This document shows, one piece after another, positions 55,433 through 64,000 of a stretch of 64,000 bases of DNA. Every line of letters starts with the position of its first letter. Within the stretch, counting starts at the first letter, position 1. Below the pieces are notes generated by a model that saw only the letters and a program-made list of their open reading frames with translations, was not told the origin of the DNA and made no database searches. Origin of the DNA: Adenophora triphylla var. japonica (taxonomy: Eukaryota > Streptophyta > Magnoliopsida > Asterales > Campanulaceae); contig JAFEMH010000754.1 in NCBI GenBank assembly GCA_022495995.1, positions 186,001 through 250,000 on the forward strand, given 5' to 3'. The position numbers were made by a program, and so were the translations under genes.

Positions 55433-56941
55433 TCACTCCAAGCCGCTTGTACTGGCTTCTCCCCTCTTCCTTCCTCCTCTTCGGGTCTTTTTCCTCTGAA
55501 CAGGAAAAATGTCAGTCTTCCTCCTACCGAGCTCTGGTGTAGGGATAGGATCTATCAAACCAGCGTCTGTCAGGGCCTTAGTAGCCCTAGCCACGTCTCT
55601 CAGCTCCTGTAGCCGAGCCGACAACATAGGAATCCTCCCCTCCTATCTCTTGACATAAGTCTCGTAGTCAGTCACGACATCTCCGCTCCTATCATGAGGG
55701 TTGGCCCTCGCCTCGGCCCTCCTCCTCTCCGAAACTTTCATGTCTTCCACACCAACAATGGCCTCACGCCGTCTCAAAATAGCCATCTGAGTCTCCCCCA
55801 AATGCCTCTCGTACCAATCCAAGTACCAAGTGGTCAGAAACACGTGCCCTGGACGCCTGAGGATAACCCTAGGAGGAAAGATGTCATACCTCCATACTCG
55901 GGAAAGAAATGGGAACACTGAAGGATCATCCATCGAAGCAGAAGCCACCACCCTGGTAGCTATGTCCTCAAAACCCTCCAAAGGAGTCTGCTCCAAACCA
56001 AACTGTCTCCGAACCAGAGCCGGAATATAAAAACTGGACTGAGAAAGCCCCGGAAGCATGACCACATGAGAACCATCCTGAAGTACTCTCCGAGTCTCTA
56101 CCCGCCAATGAGGCACCAACCATCTGATATCCTCAGTACCGCGACAAGCCATCCAGTACTCCCATGAGCCCTGATCATCAAGATCCACAGTAACCCCTCT
56201 CCTGGCAAAAGTCCAAGGTTTGACCGCATCAGAAGTTTCACGAAGGACACCCAGGCGCTCCATCAGCCACATAGTCAAAAGAAACGGGCTGCCCCCGTGC
56301 ATATACCGCCTCCCGGTAGCCAACCTGTCAAGAGCATGAAGGGTCTCTCCCAGGATCAAGGGCACAACATCCCGGCCCAAACGACAGTGAACAACTACAT
56401 CCAGCAAAGCCCGGTGACAAATCCCAAAGGAGTAAACCATAAACAAAGTCCCAAACATGCAGAGTGCAAAATCATCCCAATATGCATCATCAATCAAGCC
56501 TAAACCCCTAAATCTATCAGGAAGACCAGAAATGTCAAAATGATCGGGACCACGGATCATACCTTGTGCTTCCTCCGGGGAAAGATGAAGAAGGTTGCAC
56601 AACCTATCAACAAAGGAAGCTCATCCGGGCAAAGGAATCGCGATATCTTCCACCTCGGGACCATCAAGCAAAGCTCGGAATTCTTCAACGGTCGGAACCA
56701 CCTCATTGTAAGAAAAGCAAAAGACATGCCTTCTAGTATCCCAAAATGAAGCGGAGGCCCTCAAGAGACCATAATCCGAAACCAATTCTTTGAGAGACCA
56801 CAAGCATTTTACCTTGTACCTTTCTTCAAAAAATGATCTCCTCTCGTGCATGATCTCCCGGAATCACTCTTTGAACTTGTTGAAGAAAGAAATTTGGGAT
56901 TCTTGGGACAATTTTGATGGAGTTTTCTTGAAGTTTTACAT
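55433..56941 (-). pseudogene. Element C antisense gene 1 (DUF7745/plant-mobile-domain-like)
   Basis: One minus-strand frame of 503 codons, opposite to the element, with no frameshift. Four in-frame stops (TAA 56936-56938, TGA 56864-56866 and 56621-56623, TAG 55643-55645) are each one transition from a sense codon. Blocks: FFEERYKVKCLWSLKELVSD, FWDTRRHVFCFSYNEVVPTV, HFDISGLPDRFRGLGLIDDA, VVPLILGETLHALDRLATGR, ETRRVLQDGSHVVMLPGLSQ, and a basic tail KKTRRGGRKRGEA. It matches the plus-strand genes in inserts 1 and 2 along its length. The domain name is from memory. It may be an acquired gene with its own promoter in the spacer 56942-57393. Confidence 0.72.
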
Positions 56942-57068
56942 GGCTTTTTCTCTCCTTCTCCCCGAAAATGGCTGTTTGAACAGGTAGTTGGAGTGGGTGT
57001 TTGAATTAAAAGTGGAGAAAACCAGATCCAAAGAAAAAATTAAATGCCAGTGTCAGACCTCAGCCTTA

Positions 57069-57109
57069 TCCGCGCGGACAGGATTGAGTCTCATCACCAT
57101 CCGCGTGGA
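57069..57109 (-). promoter_or_regulatory. Palindrome pair upstream of element C antisense gene 1
   Basis: TCCGCGCGGA at 57069-57078 and the near copy TCCGCGTGGA at 57100-57109, each followed by CAGGA(A/T)TG. The pair, its spacing and its flanks resemble the LTR pair at 8437-8478. It lies about 128-169 bases before the antisense ATG. The rest of 56942-57393 is A-rich with no gene. Confidence 0.65.
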
Positions 57110-57393
57110 CAGGAATGTTACAATCAGAAAAAAAATCTGCAGCAGTTTTTACTGCTGCACCGCGGAGGAATATTTCATCCCAGCCGCTCGAAACCTGCAC
57201 AAAACCTGTCCAAAATAGTTCATACACCAAACATTCACACCCTTGCCAAAAAAATCGGGCTCATGCAACATCCACATGCATAATAAATAAAAGAAAAAAA
57301 AAGAAAGTAAGTAATCTTAGATTATTATATCCCAAAAAAAAAAGAAAGAAAGTGTGCATGAAAAATAAACTGTATCTGTCCCAAACAACCAAA

Positions 57394-58296
57394 TCACTCA
57401 TCAGAATCATCGGAGGCTAGGGCCTTCCATCGGTCCCTCTTGCGACTCGTGCCTATATCCTCTGCATTCATGAACATCCCGGGCTCGGGGTCGTCATCCT
57501 CGTCTCCAGAAAGAGGCTCGTCTGGACCAGTGGGTACGCCATGATAGGGCAGGCCGAGATCTGCGAAAAAGTCATACCCGAACGTGAACGTGTCGGATCC
57601 CTGGCCCTGTGAAGATGATCCGCCCTGGTGCCAGACGTGCCCCTGTCCATGTAAATCCCCGAGAATGACATGATCTGGAGACAGCTCCATGCTAGGATCT
57701 ATGAAAGGAGAAGGGGGAGTGTCCGCGGAATGCTCAGAATGAATTAGGGAGGGCTCTCGCTCTACTAGCGCCGGCTGTGCTCGTCTATCCCTGCCCCGAG
57801 CGGCCCCACAAGTGACGAGCCGCTTGATGAACCTCTTGCCCCCGATCACCTGTCGCACCAGCTTCTCGACAACCGTGGCCGGGAACTGCACAGAAACAAG
57901 GGCATTAGAAGTGGTTGAAGCTAAAAAAAAAAAAAAGAGAAGAAGAAGAAGAGACAGAAGCGATAAAGAGACGTACCCTCATATCCGGGCGAGGACGGAA
58001 TGCTCGGGGGGCCCGCTCAGTGATAGGAATATGCACTCTCAATCTCACGCCATCCTGGACATATGAAAAGTCCGACCGAGGGTACCGTACGACCGGAATC
58101 CCCTCCCTCTCGAGCACCTGGGGCATCCTCAGCCTCCTCAGCACAAACCGCGGATACTCCTCATCCGTCACAAACCCGGAGAAGTGCTGGCCGCCCCGGT
58201 AAAAAGCCCAAGTCTCCGATCCCTCGGTCGGACTCATCATGTCAGTAGGAGGCTCCATAGGTGCTAGCAAAGGTGCGCCGTCGCCATGCTGGCGAG
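57394..58296 (-). pseudogene. Element C antisense gene 2, two exons, truncated
   Basis: Minus strand. Exon 58296-57977 reads GSETWAFYRGGQHFSGFVTD, EEYPRFVLRRLRMP and FRPRPDMR; donor GTACGT; a 91-base intron 57976-57886 ending TTTCTGTGCAG; exon 57885-57394 reads FPATVVEKLVRQVIGGKRF and ends in an acidic tail with ALASDDSDE. The intron falls between codons. The first exon matches exon 3 of the insert 2 gene (DFERYLGGVGAEEFILFGEE region), and the intron position is the same. The 5' part is cut off by the Athila LTR at 58297. The visible frame is open in both exons. Confidence 0.68.
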
Positions 58297-59770
58297 TGAT
58301 GAGTGAGTTTTACACTCATCCATTGACTACTTTTTGAACTTATTATTTGCTTAATCCTTGAGTTTTGTGTGTTTAACGGATGTTTTTAGTGTTTTTAGTT
58401 TCAGTGGTTGAAGTGTGGAAATTGGGAACAATATGCGAATAAATCAAGTGGAACAAGGAGATGTGGAAATTGTGGGACGGACTGAGTACAAATGGGCATT
58501 AACAAATGGAAGAAGGGGCCAATGCAAGCAAGGAGTGGCAGGCCAATGGTGAATATTGAGTTGGGCTAAAGGCAATTTGCAGCTGGGCCAAAGGAAAGAA
58601 AATGGCCCAACAGTCCGTCATTGTGGGCGGTCGCTCAGGTTGAGGTGGGCGGCCGCTCAGGAGAAAAAAATGTGAAGCTTGAACCTTCTGCTGGACTGGG
58701 CGACCGTGCAGGGATAGCTGGGCGACCGCTCACCAGCATGAGTGGTGATGACAAAATGTTTCTGGAGGACTGGGCGACCGCCCAGGGGAGTTGTGGGCGA
58801 CCGCCCACGAGGCGTTTTGCACATGAAGGCCAGGCAATTTGGAACGGCTGAGGAGTAATGGAAGAGATTAATTGTGACTGTTTATGGGGTTAATGTTGGT
58901 TAATAGCAGCATTAGTTTTTGGTGAACATGGGGGTTAATTTAAGACAATGGCTATTTAATTTTATGTTTTTTCAGTTTTTGGGGGGAGATATATAATTAG
59001 GGCTTGTTAATCTTCTCCATAGAGTTAGTTTTAACGAGAATATTTTCTTAGACATTTCTTGGTGTTCTTGCTTTCTAATGGCTAGCTAAACCTTTTAGTT
59101 CTTGGAATTGGAGGTAACATTTTATGTCTTAAGTTTTATTGTTCATCTTCATCTTAGTATTACTTGGGATAATCAAGTTGTTTTTAATGAAATTTTAGAA
59201 CTTTTGTCTTGATCAAATAATTGTTCTTGAATTGTTTAGAATTTCAATTGTGAACCGCCAAATTTACAATTGAAATTAGTCTTGGCTTGATTTTCACAAT
59301 TTGTTGAATCCTCGCCAAAAGATTCATAAGAATTGTGGTTTATTTTATGTTCTTAAGCTCTACAATGGGTTTTTAGCTAATCTATGAACGGGCCAAGGGA
59401 GTAGATTAGTTAGAAACACTTGATTGCAAATCACCCGCCAAAGTGTCCCAATCATATTTTCGTAAGAATAAAACCCCAAGTGTACTTTGATTGATGAAAT
59501 GTGAAACTTGAACATAACTTGTGAAGCCGATTCCGGGAATTAGTCTCCTTAATATTGAAATCTTCTACAATCAAATTTACTTAATTTTTGCAAACAAATT
59601 AGTTCAAAACCAAACCAAACAACTTCTTCACGTTACAACTTTTTGTTCTAGCAGTAATTCTTACACTTTAAATTTTGTGTCTCTGAGGTTCGACCCGACT
59701 TACCCTATTTACAAATCAATTGTAGATAGTTGAGTTGGAATTTTATTTTTGACGTTTTCGACGCTCGTCA
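58297..59770 (+). repeat. Athila element 5' LTR
   Basis: 1474 bp, beginning TGATGAGTGAG and ending CGCTCGTCA; the ends TGATGAG and CTCGTCA are an imperfect inverted repeat, as in LTRs. TATA-like ATATATAAT at 58989-58997. Five bases separate it from the primer site. Confidence 0.85.
58624..58997 (+). promoter_or_regulatory. Athila LTR palindrome array and TATA box
   Basis: Six copies of TGGGCG(A/G)(C/T)CGCCCA-like inverted repeats at about 58624, 58645, 58697, 58719, 58771 and 58793; the last two have perfect six-base arms around AC. They lie 180-365 bases before the TATA-like box. They differ from, but resemble in form, the palindromes of the Tat LTRs. Confidence 0.65.
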
Positions 59771-59775
59771 AAATT

Positions 59776-59793
59776 TGGCGCCGTTGCCGGGGA
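59776..59793 (+). other. Primer binding site of the Athila element
   Basis: TGGCGCCGTTGCCGGGGA, the classical primer site of Athila-type plant elements (Asp tRNA), five bases after the LTR. Confidence 0.9.
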
Positions 59794-59894
59794 CGTGAAA
59801 TTTAAAGTGGTTTTAATTATTTGCTAGTGTGAATAGTATTTTGTGTATATATTTTTTTTTTTGGTATTGTTTTAACTTGGTGTCGCAGATTTGA

Positions 59895-61104
59895 ATGTTT
59901 GGTCGTAGGTCACTACAACCAGATTTGTTACCAATTGACCACAACATTCATCGCGTCAACAAGAGGAAGCACCCGGAACCAAGTGATTCGGAAAGTGATT
60001 CGGTTTACTCTCAACAAATTCGAGATTTCCGATTACGAAGAAGAAGTGAAAATGGCGGAACCACAAATGATGGGTGATTTTGCACGCCTATGATTGAACC
60101 ATCTCCATCATGCATTGTACTCCCTGGCGGCAAGGAGTTATGAGTTGAAGAACCTCCATTTCAACATGCTCCCTTCATTTCATGGGATGGCATCGGAAGA
60201 CCCAATTACCTTCATGAGAGAGTTCTATAGCACCGTGCAAGGTTTTCCATTGGGGCAACTAACGAAGCGATTGAGAATGAGGTGTTTTGCTTACACGTTG
60301 AAGGATCTTTGCCAAGACATGGTTTATGGCACTTGCTCCTCGGCCTCTCTTAACACTTGGACGGAAGTCTACAACAAGTTCATGGCAAGTTTTATTCTCA
60401 TCAAAGAGCGTCCGACTTGAGGTCCAAGATAATGTCTTTCAATCAAGAGCCGGGTGAAGCTTTTCATGAAGCTTGGGATCGATTCAAGATGTTGCTAGTC
60501 CAATGTCCTCATCATGGGTTTCCTTTAGCCCTCTTAAATCAGGCCTTCTATGATGGGTTGACTCAGCAAGTCAAGCCCCAGTGGATAATGCGGTAGGGGT
60601 GCTATGGGTGAAAAGCTGCGGATGAAACTAGAGCCTTATATGAGAGACTTGGCATGAATTCGCAGCGAAAAGTGTTAGAGGAGGAAGAAAAGGTGTCTAT
60701 GAAGTTGAGTCCAATGATGTTCTAGCGCAACAAGTTTCGGCATTGACTACTCAAATGAAGAATTTCATGGGAATGATGACGGCTCAAAGTCAAGGTCAAA
60801 ACCGAGGGCGAAATCAAGGAGAGGGAAATTCGGGTACGAGTTGTGTAATTTGTAACGTGAACTCCCATGATATTATGGGATGCCCATTGAGAGACCAATT
60901 CCCGGAATTTCTTGAGCAAGCAAATGCAATGAACACTTTTCAACCAAGAGTGAGGAATGATCCGTTTTCCAACTCTTACAATCCGGGTTAGGCGGAATCA
61001 TCCCAATTTCTCTTGGGGAGGAAATCAAGGGCGAGGTCAATTTCGGCAACAATACCAACCGCAAATGCAACGGTCGCGGCAACGAGGGGCACACGAGGCC
61101 AAGT
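59895..61104 (+). pseudogene. Athila gag (frameshifted)
   Basis: Starts near ATG 59895. Capsid blocks occur in successive frames: LKNLHFNMLPSFHGMASEDP with TFMREFYSTV at 60140-60240, RMRCFAYTLKD near 60275, then SFNQEPGEAFHEAWDRFKML and FYDGLTQQVKPQ to 60596. A zinc knuckle CVICNVNSHDIMGC (CX2CX4HX4C) is near 60840, followed by a Gly/Gln/Arg-rich tail. At least four frame changes or stops break it. Confidence 0.82.
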
Positions 61105-61746
61105 GTGGAGGAAACATTGCGAGAGAAATTCATTCAAGCCGCCCAGCCGAATCAAGTGATCATGGAACAACGAATGGGGAACCAAGAAGCTTCCCTGAAG
61201 AAGCTCGAAAATCAGATGGGTCAAATTGCCGAGGCACTTCAAAAGCACAATCCGGGTACACTACCGAGTCAACCGGAACAAGCAAAGGCCGTCACCTTGA
61301 GGAGTGGTAAGACTCTTCAGGAGGTACACTCTTCTCCTTCTCCTATAGATAATAACAAAATGCATGAGAGTGAAGTGGTGGTTGAGGAACGAGTTGAAGT
61401 GACTCCCGAGGAGAAACTTCCAACTCCACCTCTTAAACCTTATGTGCCTCCTGTCCCTTTTCCCGGTAGATTGGTCAAGAATAAGGTCGAAACACAATTT
61501 AAAGAATTGTATGACATGCTTTCTAAGGTGAATGTAAATTTGCCTTTGCTCAATGTAATCAAAAATATTCCTTCTTATGCTAAATTTTTCAAGGAATTGA
61601 GCACAAATAAAAGAATGTACGCCCCGAACGAAAAATTGTGGTTTCGGACCAAGTTAGTCTTTGTTTTTGAAAAGAATTTGCCTCCTAAGCTTAAAGACCC
61701 CGGTAGTTTTAATGTGATGATTTCTTTGGGGACTCTAAGAAAGTGA
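61105..61746 (+). pseudogene. Athila gag-protease connecting region
   Basis: An open frame from 61105: coiled-coil-like part (LKKLENQMGQIAEALQ), the block KAVTLRSGKTL, a Pro-rich part and FKELYDMLSKVNVNLPLL, NIPSYAKFFKEL, all typical of Athila between gag and protease. It ends at TGA 61744-61746 because one G of a G-run near 61730 appears to be missing; the protease follows in the next frame. Confidence 0.82.
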
Positions 61747-64000
61747 GGGCAATGTTAGATTTAGGAGCTAGCATTAACTTGTTGCCTTATTCTTTGTTTG
61801 TGGAGCTTGGGTTGGAGTGAACTAAAACCTACTACTATGACCTTGCAACTTGCGGACCGTTCGGTCAAATATCCAAAGGGAATAGTAGAAGATGTTTTAG
61901 TTCAAGTTGATAAATTAATTATCCCGGTTGATTTTGTGGTTCTTGATATGGAAAGAGATTCTAAAGATGTGAATGAGGTCCCTATTTTGTTGGGGAGACC
62001 TTTTATGGCTACCGCGGATGCGGTGATTAATGTGAAAGATGGAAGTTTGTCTTTGACTGTCATGGATGAAATTGTCAATTTCTCTATCTTTGATTCCATG
62101 AAAAAGCCATATGAGGTTAATGAGTGTTTATTTTGTGATGTTGCTGAAAATTCTGTGTTATTTGAGCATGATGTTGAGGGCTCTTTTGTGGATGAGTTAG
62201 TTATGGAAGGTGTTTTTGATCAAAATGAGGTGAGGGCCATTCTTGCGGAGATGGATGTTATGGAGGAAATTACTGAAAAGGTTCCTCTAGAATCTTTAGG
62301 TAATTTTAATCCTAAGCATTTGCCATCTATTGTCTCTCCTCCCGAATTGGATCTTAAACAACTTCCATCTAGCTTAAAGTATGCTTTTCTTGGTGCAAAT
62401 GATTCTTTGCCTGTTATTATTGCTTCGGACTTAACAGAATTGCAGGAAAGAAGGTTGTTAGATGTGTTGAAGCGACACAAGTCCGCACTTGGTTGGAGCA
62501 TTACGGACATAAAAGGAATTAGCCCAACCATGTGTATGCACAAAATCCATATGGAGGATGATGCCAAGCCAGTCCGGCAGAATCAAAGAAGGATGAATCC
62601 GCACATGCTTGAAGCGGTAAGAAAGGAAGTCTTGAAACTGTTGGATGCGGGTATTATCTATCCTATTTCCGATAGTAAGTGGGTAAGTCCTGTTCATGTG
62701 GTTGCTAAAAAATCCGGAATTACTGTTGTTAAGAATGAGGATAATGAGCTTTTGCCTACTAGAATGGTCACTGGTCAACGCATGGTTATCGATTACCGAA
62801 AACTTAATGCGGCGACTAGAAAGGATCACTTTCCTTTGCCATTTATTGACCAAATTCTAGAGAGGCTAGCTGGTCAAGAGTATTATTGTTTCTTAGATGG
62901 TTTTTCAGGTTATAATCAGATTCCCATTGCTCCGGAAGATCAGGAAAAGACCACATTTACATGCCCTTTTGGAACGTTTGCATATCGGAGGATGCCCTTC
63001 GGTTTATGCAATGCTCCTGCTACATTCCAAAGGTGCATGATGTCGATCTTTTCCGAGATGATTGGTAGGTTTGTTGAGGTATTTATGGATGATTTTTCGT
63101 TATATGGTAATTCGTTTGATGCATGCTTAGATAATTTGACTTCGGTTCTTAAAAGATGTTGTGATACCAATTTAACTTTAAGTTGGGAAAAAAGTCATTT
63201 TATGGTTAAGCATGGAATTGTGTTGGGGCATTTGGTGTCAAGAAAAGGGATTGAAGTTGACAAGGCAAAAATTGAGATAATATCTAAATTGCCTCCGCCA
63301 ACAAATGTTAAGGGAATTCGTAGCTTTCTTGGTCATGCGGGTTTTTATCGGCGTTTTATAAAAGATTTTTCTAAAATTTGTAAGCCGTTAACAAACTTGC
63401 TTGCTAAGGAGACGGAATTTGTCTTTAACCAAGAATGTCTCAATTCTTTTAATTTGTTGAAGGAGAAATTGACTTCAGCCCCTATTCTTGTGGGTCCGGA
63501 TTGGACTCAACCTTTTGAGATAATGTGTGATGCATCCGATTTTGCGGTGGGTGCAGTTTTGGGACAGAAAATCGATAAAAAGTCACATGTGATCCAATAT
63601 GCAAGTAGAATGTTGAATGATGCTCAATTGAACTATACTACAACCGAGAAGGAATTCTTGGCGGTGGTATTTGCTTTGGAAAAATTCCGTTCTTATTTGC
63701 TTGGATCTAAAGTGATTATTTATTCGGACCATGCTGCATTACGTTATTTCTTTGTCCAAACAAGATGCAAACCCCGATTGTTAAGATGGATGTTACTTTT
63801 ACAAGAATTTGACATTTCCATCAAAGACAAAAAGGGTTGTGAGAATGTTGTGGCGGATCACTTGTCTAGACTTGAAAAGGGGTGTGTGAGTGAAATTCCT
63901 TTGAATGAAAATTTCCCCGATGAGCAGTTATTTGGTGTTAAGGATTGTGAACCTTGGTATGCCGACATTGTAAATTTTTTGGCTACGGGGGTTCTAAATC
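61743..64000 (+). pseudogene. Athila protease, reverse transcriptase and RNase H
   Basis: Protease begins VRAMLDLGASINLLP (D-L-G-A form usual in Athila) in one frame to about 61815. A one-base change then shifts to the frame that stays open to the window end, about 2.18 kb. Blocks: VPILLGRPFMATADAV, GWSITDIKGISPTMCMHKI, VIDYRKLNAATRKDHFPLPF, RRMPFGLCNAPATFQRC, the catalytic FMDD with its two Asp codons at 63088-63093, FLGHAGFYRRFIKDFSKI, then RNase H (CDASDFAVGAVLGQ, TTEKEFLAVVFALEKFRSYL, ADHLSRLE). Integrase would follow outside. No stop over RT and RNase H, so it is the best preserved enzyme region here. Confidence 0.92.

Larger units (their letters stand above)
8191..58296 (+). mobile_element. 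Element C: Tat/Ogre-type host element of the nest
   Basis: It begins with a 1748-bp LTR and an Arg-tRNA-like primer site, then a 1.36-kb leader, gag, a Cys-motif region, protease, linker, RT, RNase H, integrase and two antisense genes. Insert 1 (19039-53050) splits pol and the Athila element at 58297 cuts the last antisense gene, so the 3' LTR lies beyond the window. Without insert 1 the visible part is about 16 kb, which suits the large Tat/Ogre lineage. I see no sign of the spliced intron described between protease and RT in some Ogre elements: the frame is largely continuous there. Confidence 0.82.
58297..64000 (+). mobile_element. Athila-type Ty3/gypsy element (3' part outside window)
   Basis: LTR 58297-59770, primer site 59776, gag from 59895, protease near 61750, RT and RNase H to the window end. 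Gag and pol sequences (FYEA/HEAWDRF-type block, YRRMPFGLCNAPATFQRCM, FMDDFSLYG) are characteristic of the Athila lineage. It entered element C's antisense gene 2; the right flank and duplication are not visible. Confidence 0.92.

Noticed and set aside
58297..58320. Natural 3' end of element C at the TGATGAG boundary
   Set aside because: The boundary starts an Athila LTR with its own primer site at 59776, and element C's antisense exon is cut in mid-frame, so it is an insertion point.

Overview
This is plant nuclear repeat DNA. The window is filled by Ty3/gypsy LTR retrotransposons and I see no ordinary host gene, rRNA, tRNA or CRISPR array. The organism is probably a large-genome seed plant. 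Tat/Ogre-type polyproteins with an Arg-tRNA-like primer site, and an Athila element with the TGGCGCCGTTGCCGGGGA primer site, are plant lineages. I cannot name the species.

Layout. (1) 1-3465: truncated pol of a minus-strand Tat-type element (A). (2) 3466-8190: internal part of a plus-strand, capsid-less, RT-less Tat derivative (B), ending at an LTR. (3) 8191-58296: plus-strand Tat/Ogre-type element C, the host of the nest: 5' LTR 8191-9938, primer site 9940, gag from 11320, protease near 16000, RT/RNase H to 19033. It is interrupted there and resumes at 53056 with RNase H and integrase to 54898, followed by two genes on the opposite strand (55433-56941 and 57394-58296). (4) 19039-53050: insert 1, a complete minus-strand element in C's pol, with matching LTRs and a 5-bp target duplication (AGTAC). 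(5) 32098-49987: insert 2, a sister element inside insert 1's gag, again with LTRs and a 5-bp duplication (ATGGG). (6) 58297-64000+: an Athila-type element cutting into C's second antisense gene and running off the window.

How the parts relate. C carries all the usual gag-pol domains, but broken by stops, mostly TAG. Inserts 1 and 2 keep pol yet have a short gag without the capsid core, so they probably moved using proteins from elsewhere. Their leaders share short hairpin-forming blocks with C. All three elements carry, between pol and the 3' LTR, an antisense gene of about 500 codons (DUF7745/plant-mobile-domain-like) and a second spliced antisense gene. A short GC-rich palindrome sits upstream of the LTR TATA box and again about 100-200 bp upstream of the antisense genes. 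The palindrome type differs between families but matches within each family. This antisense gene plus shared-palindrome arrangement is the best candidate here for an undescribed system.

Caution on quality: from about 19.5 to 49.5 kb the sequence shows many small changes at CAG/CTG, even between two halves of one element. Many frameshifts there may be assembly errors rather than real mutations.
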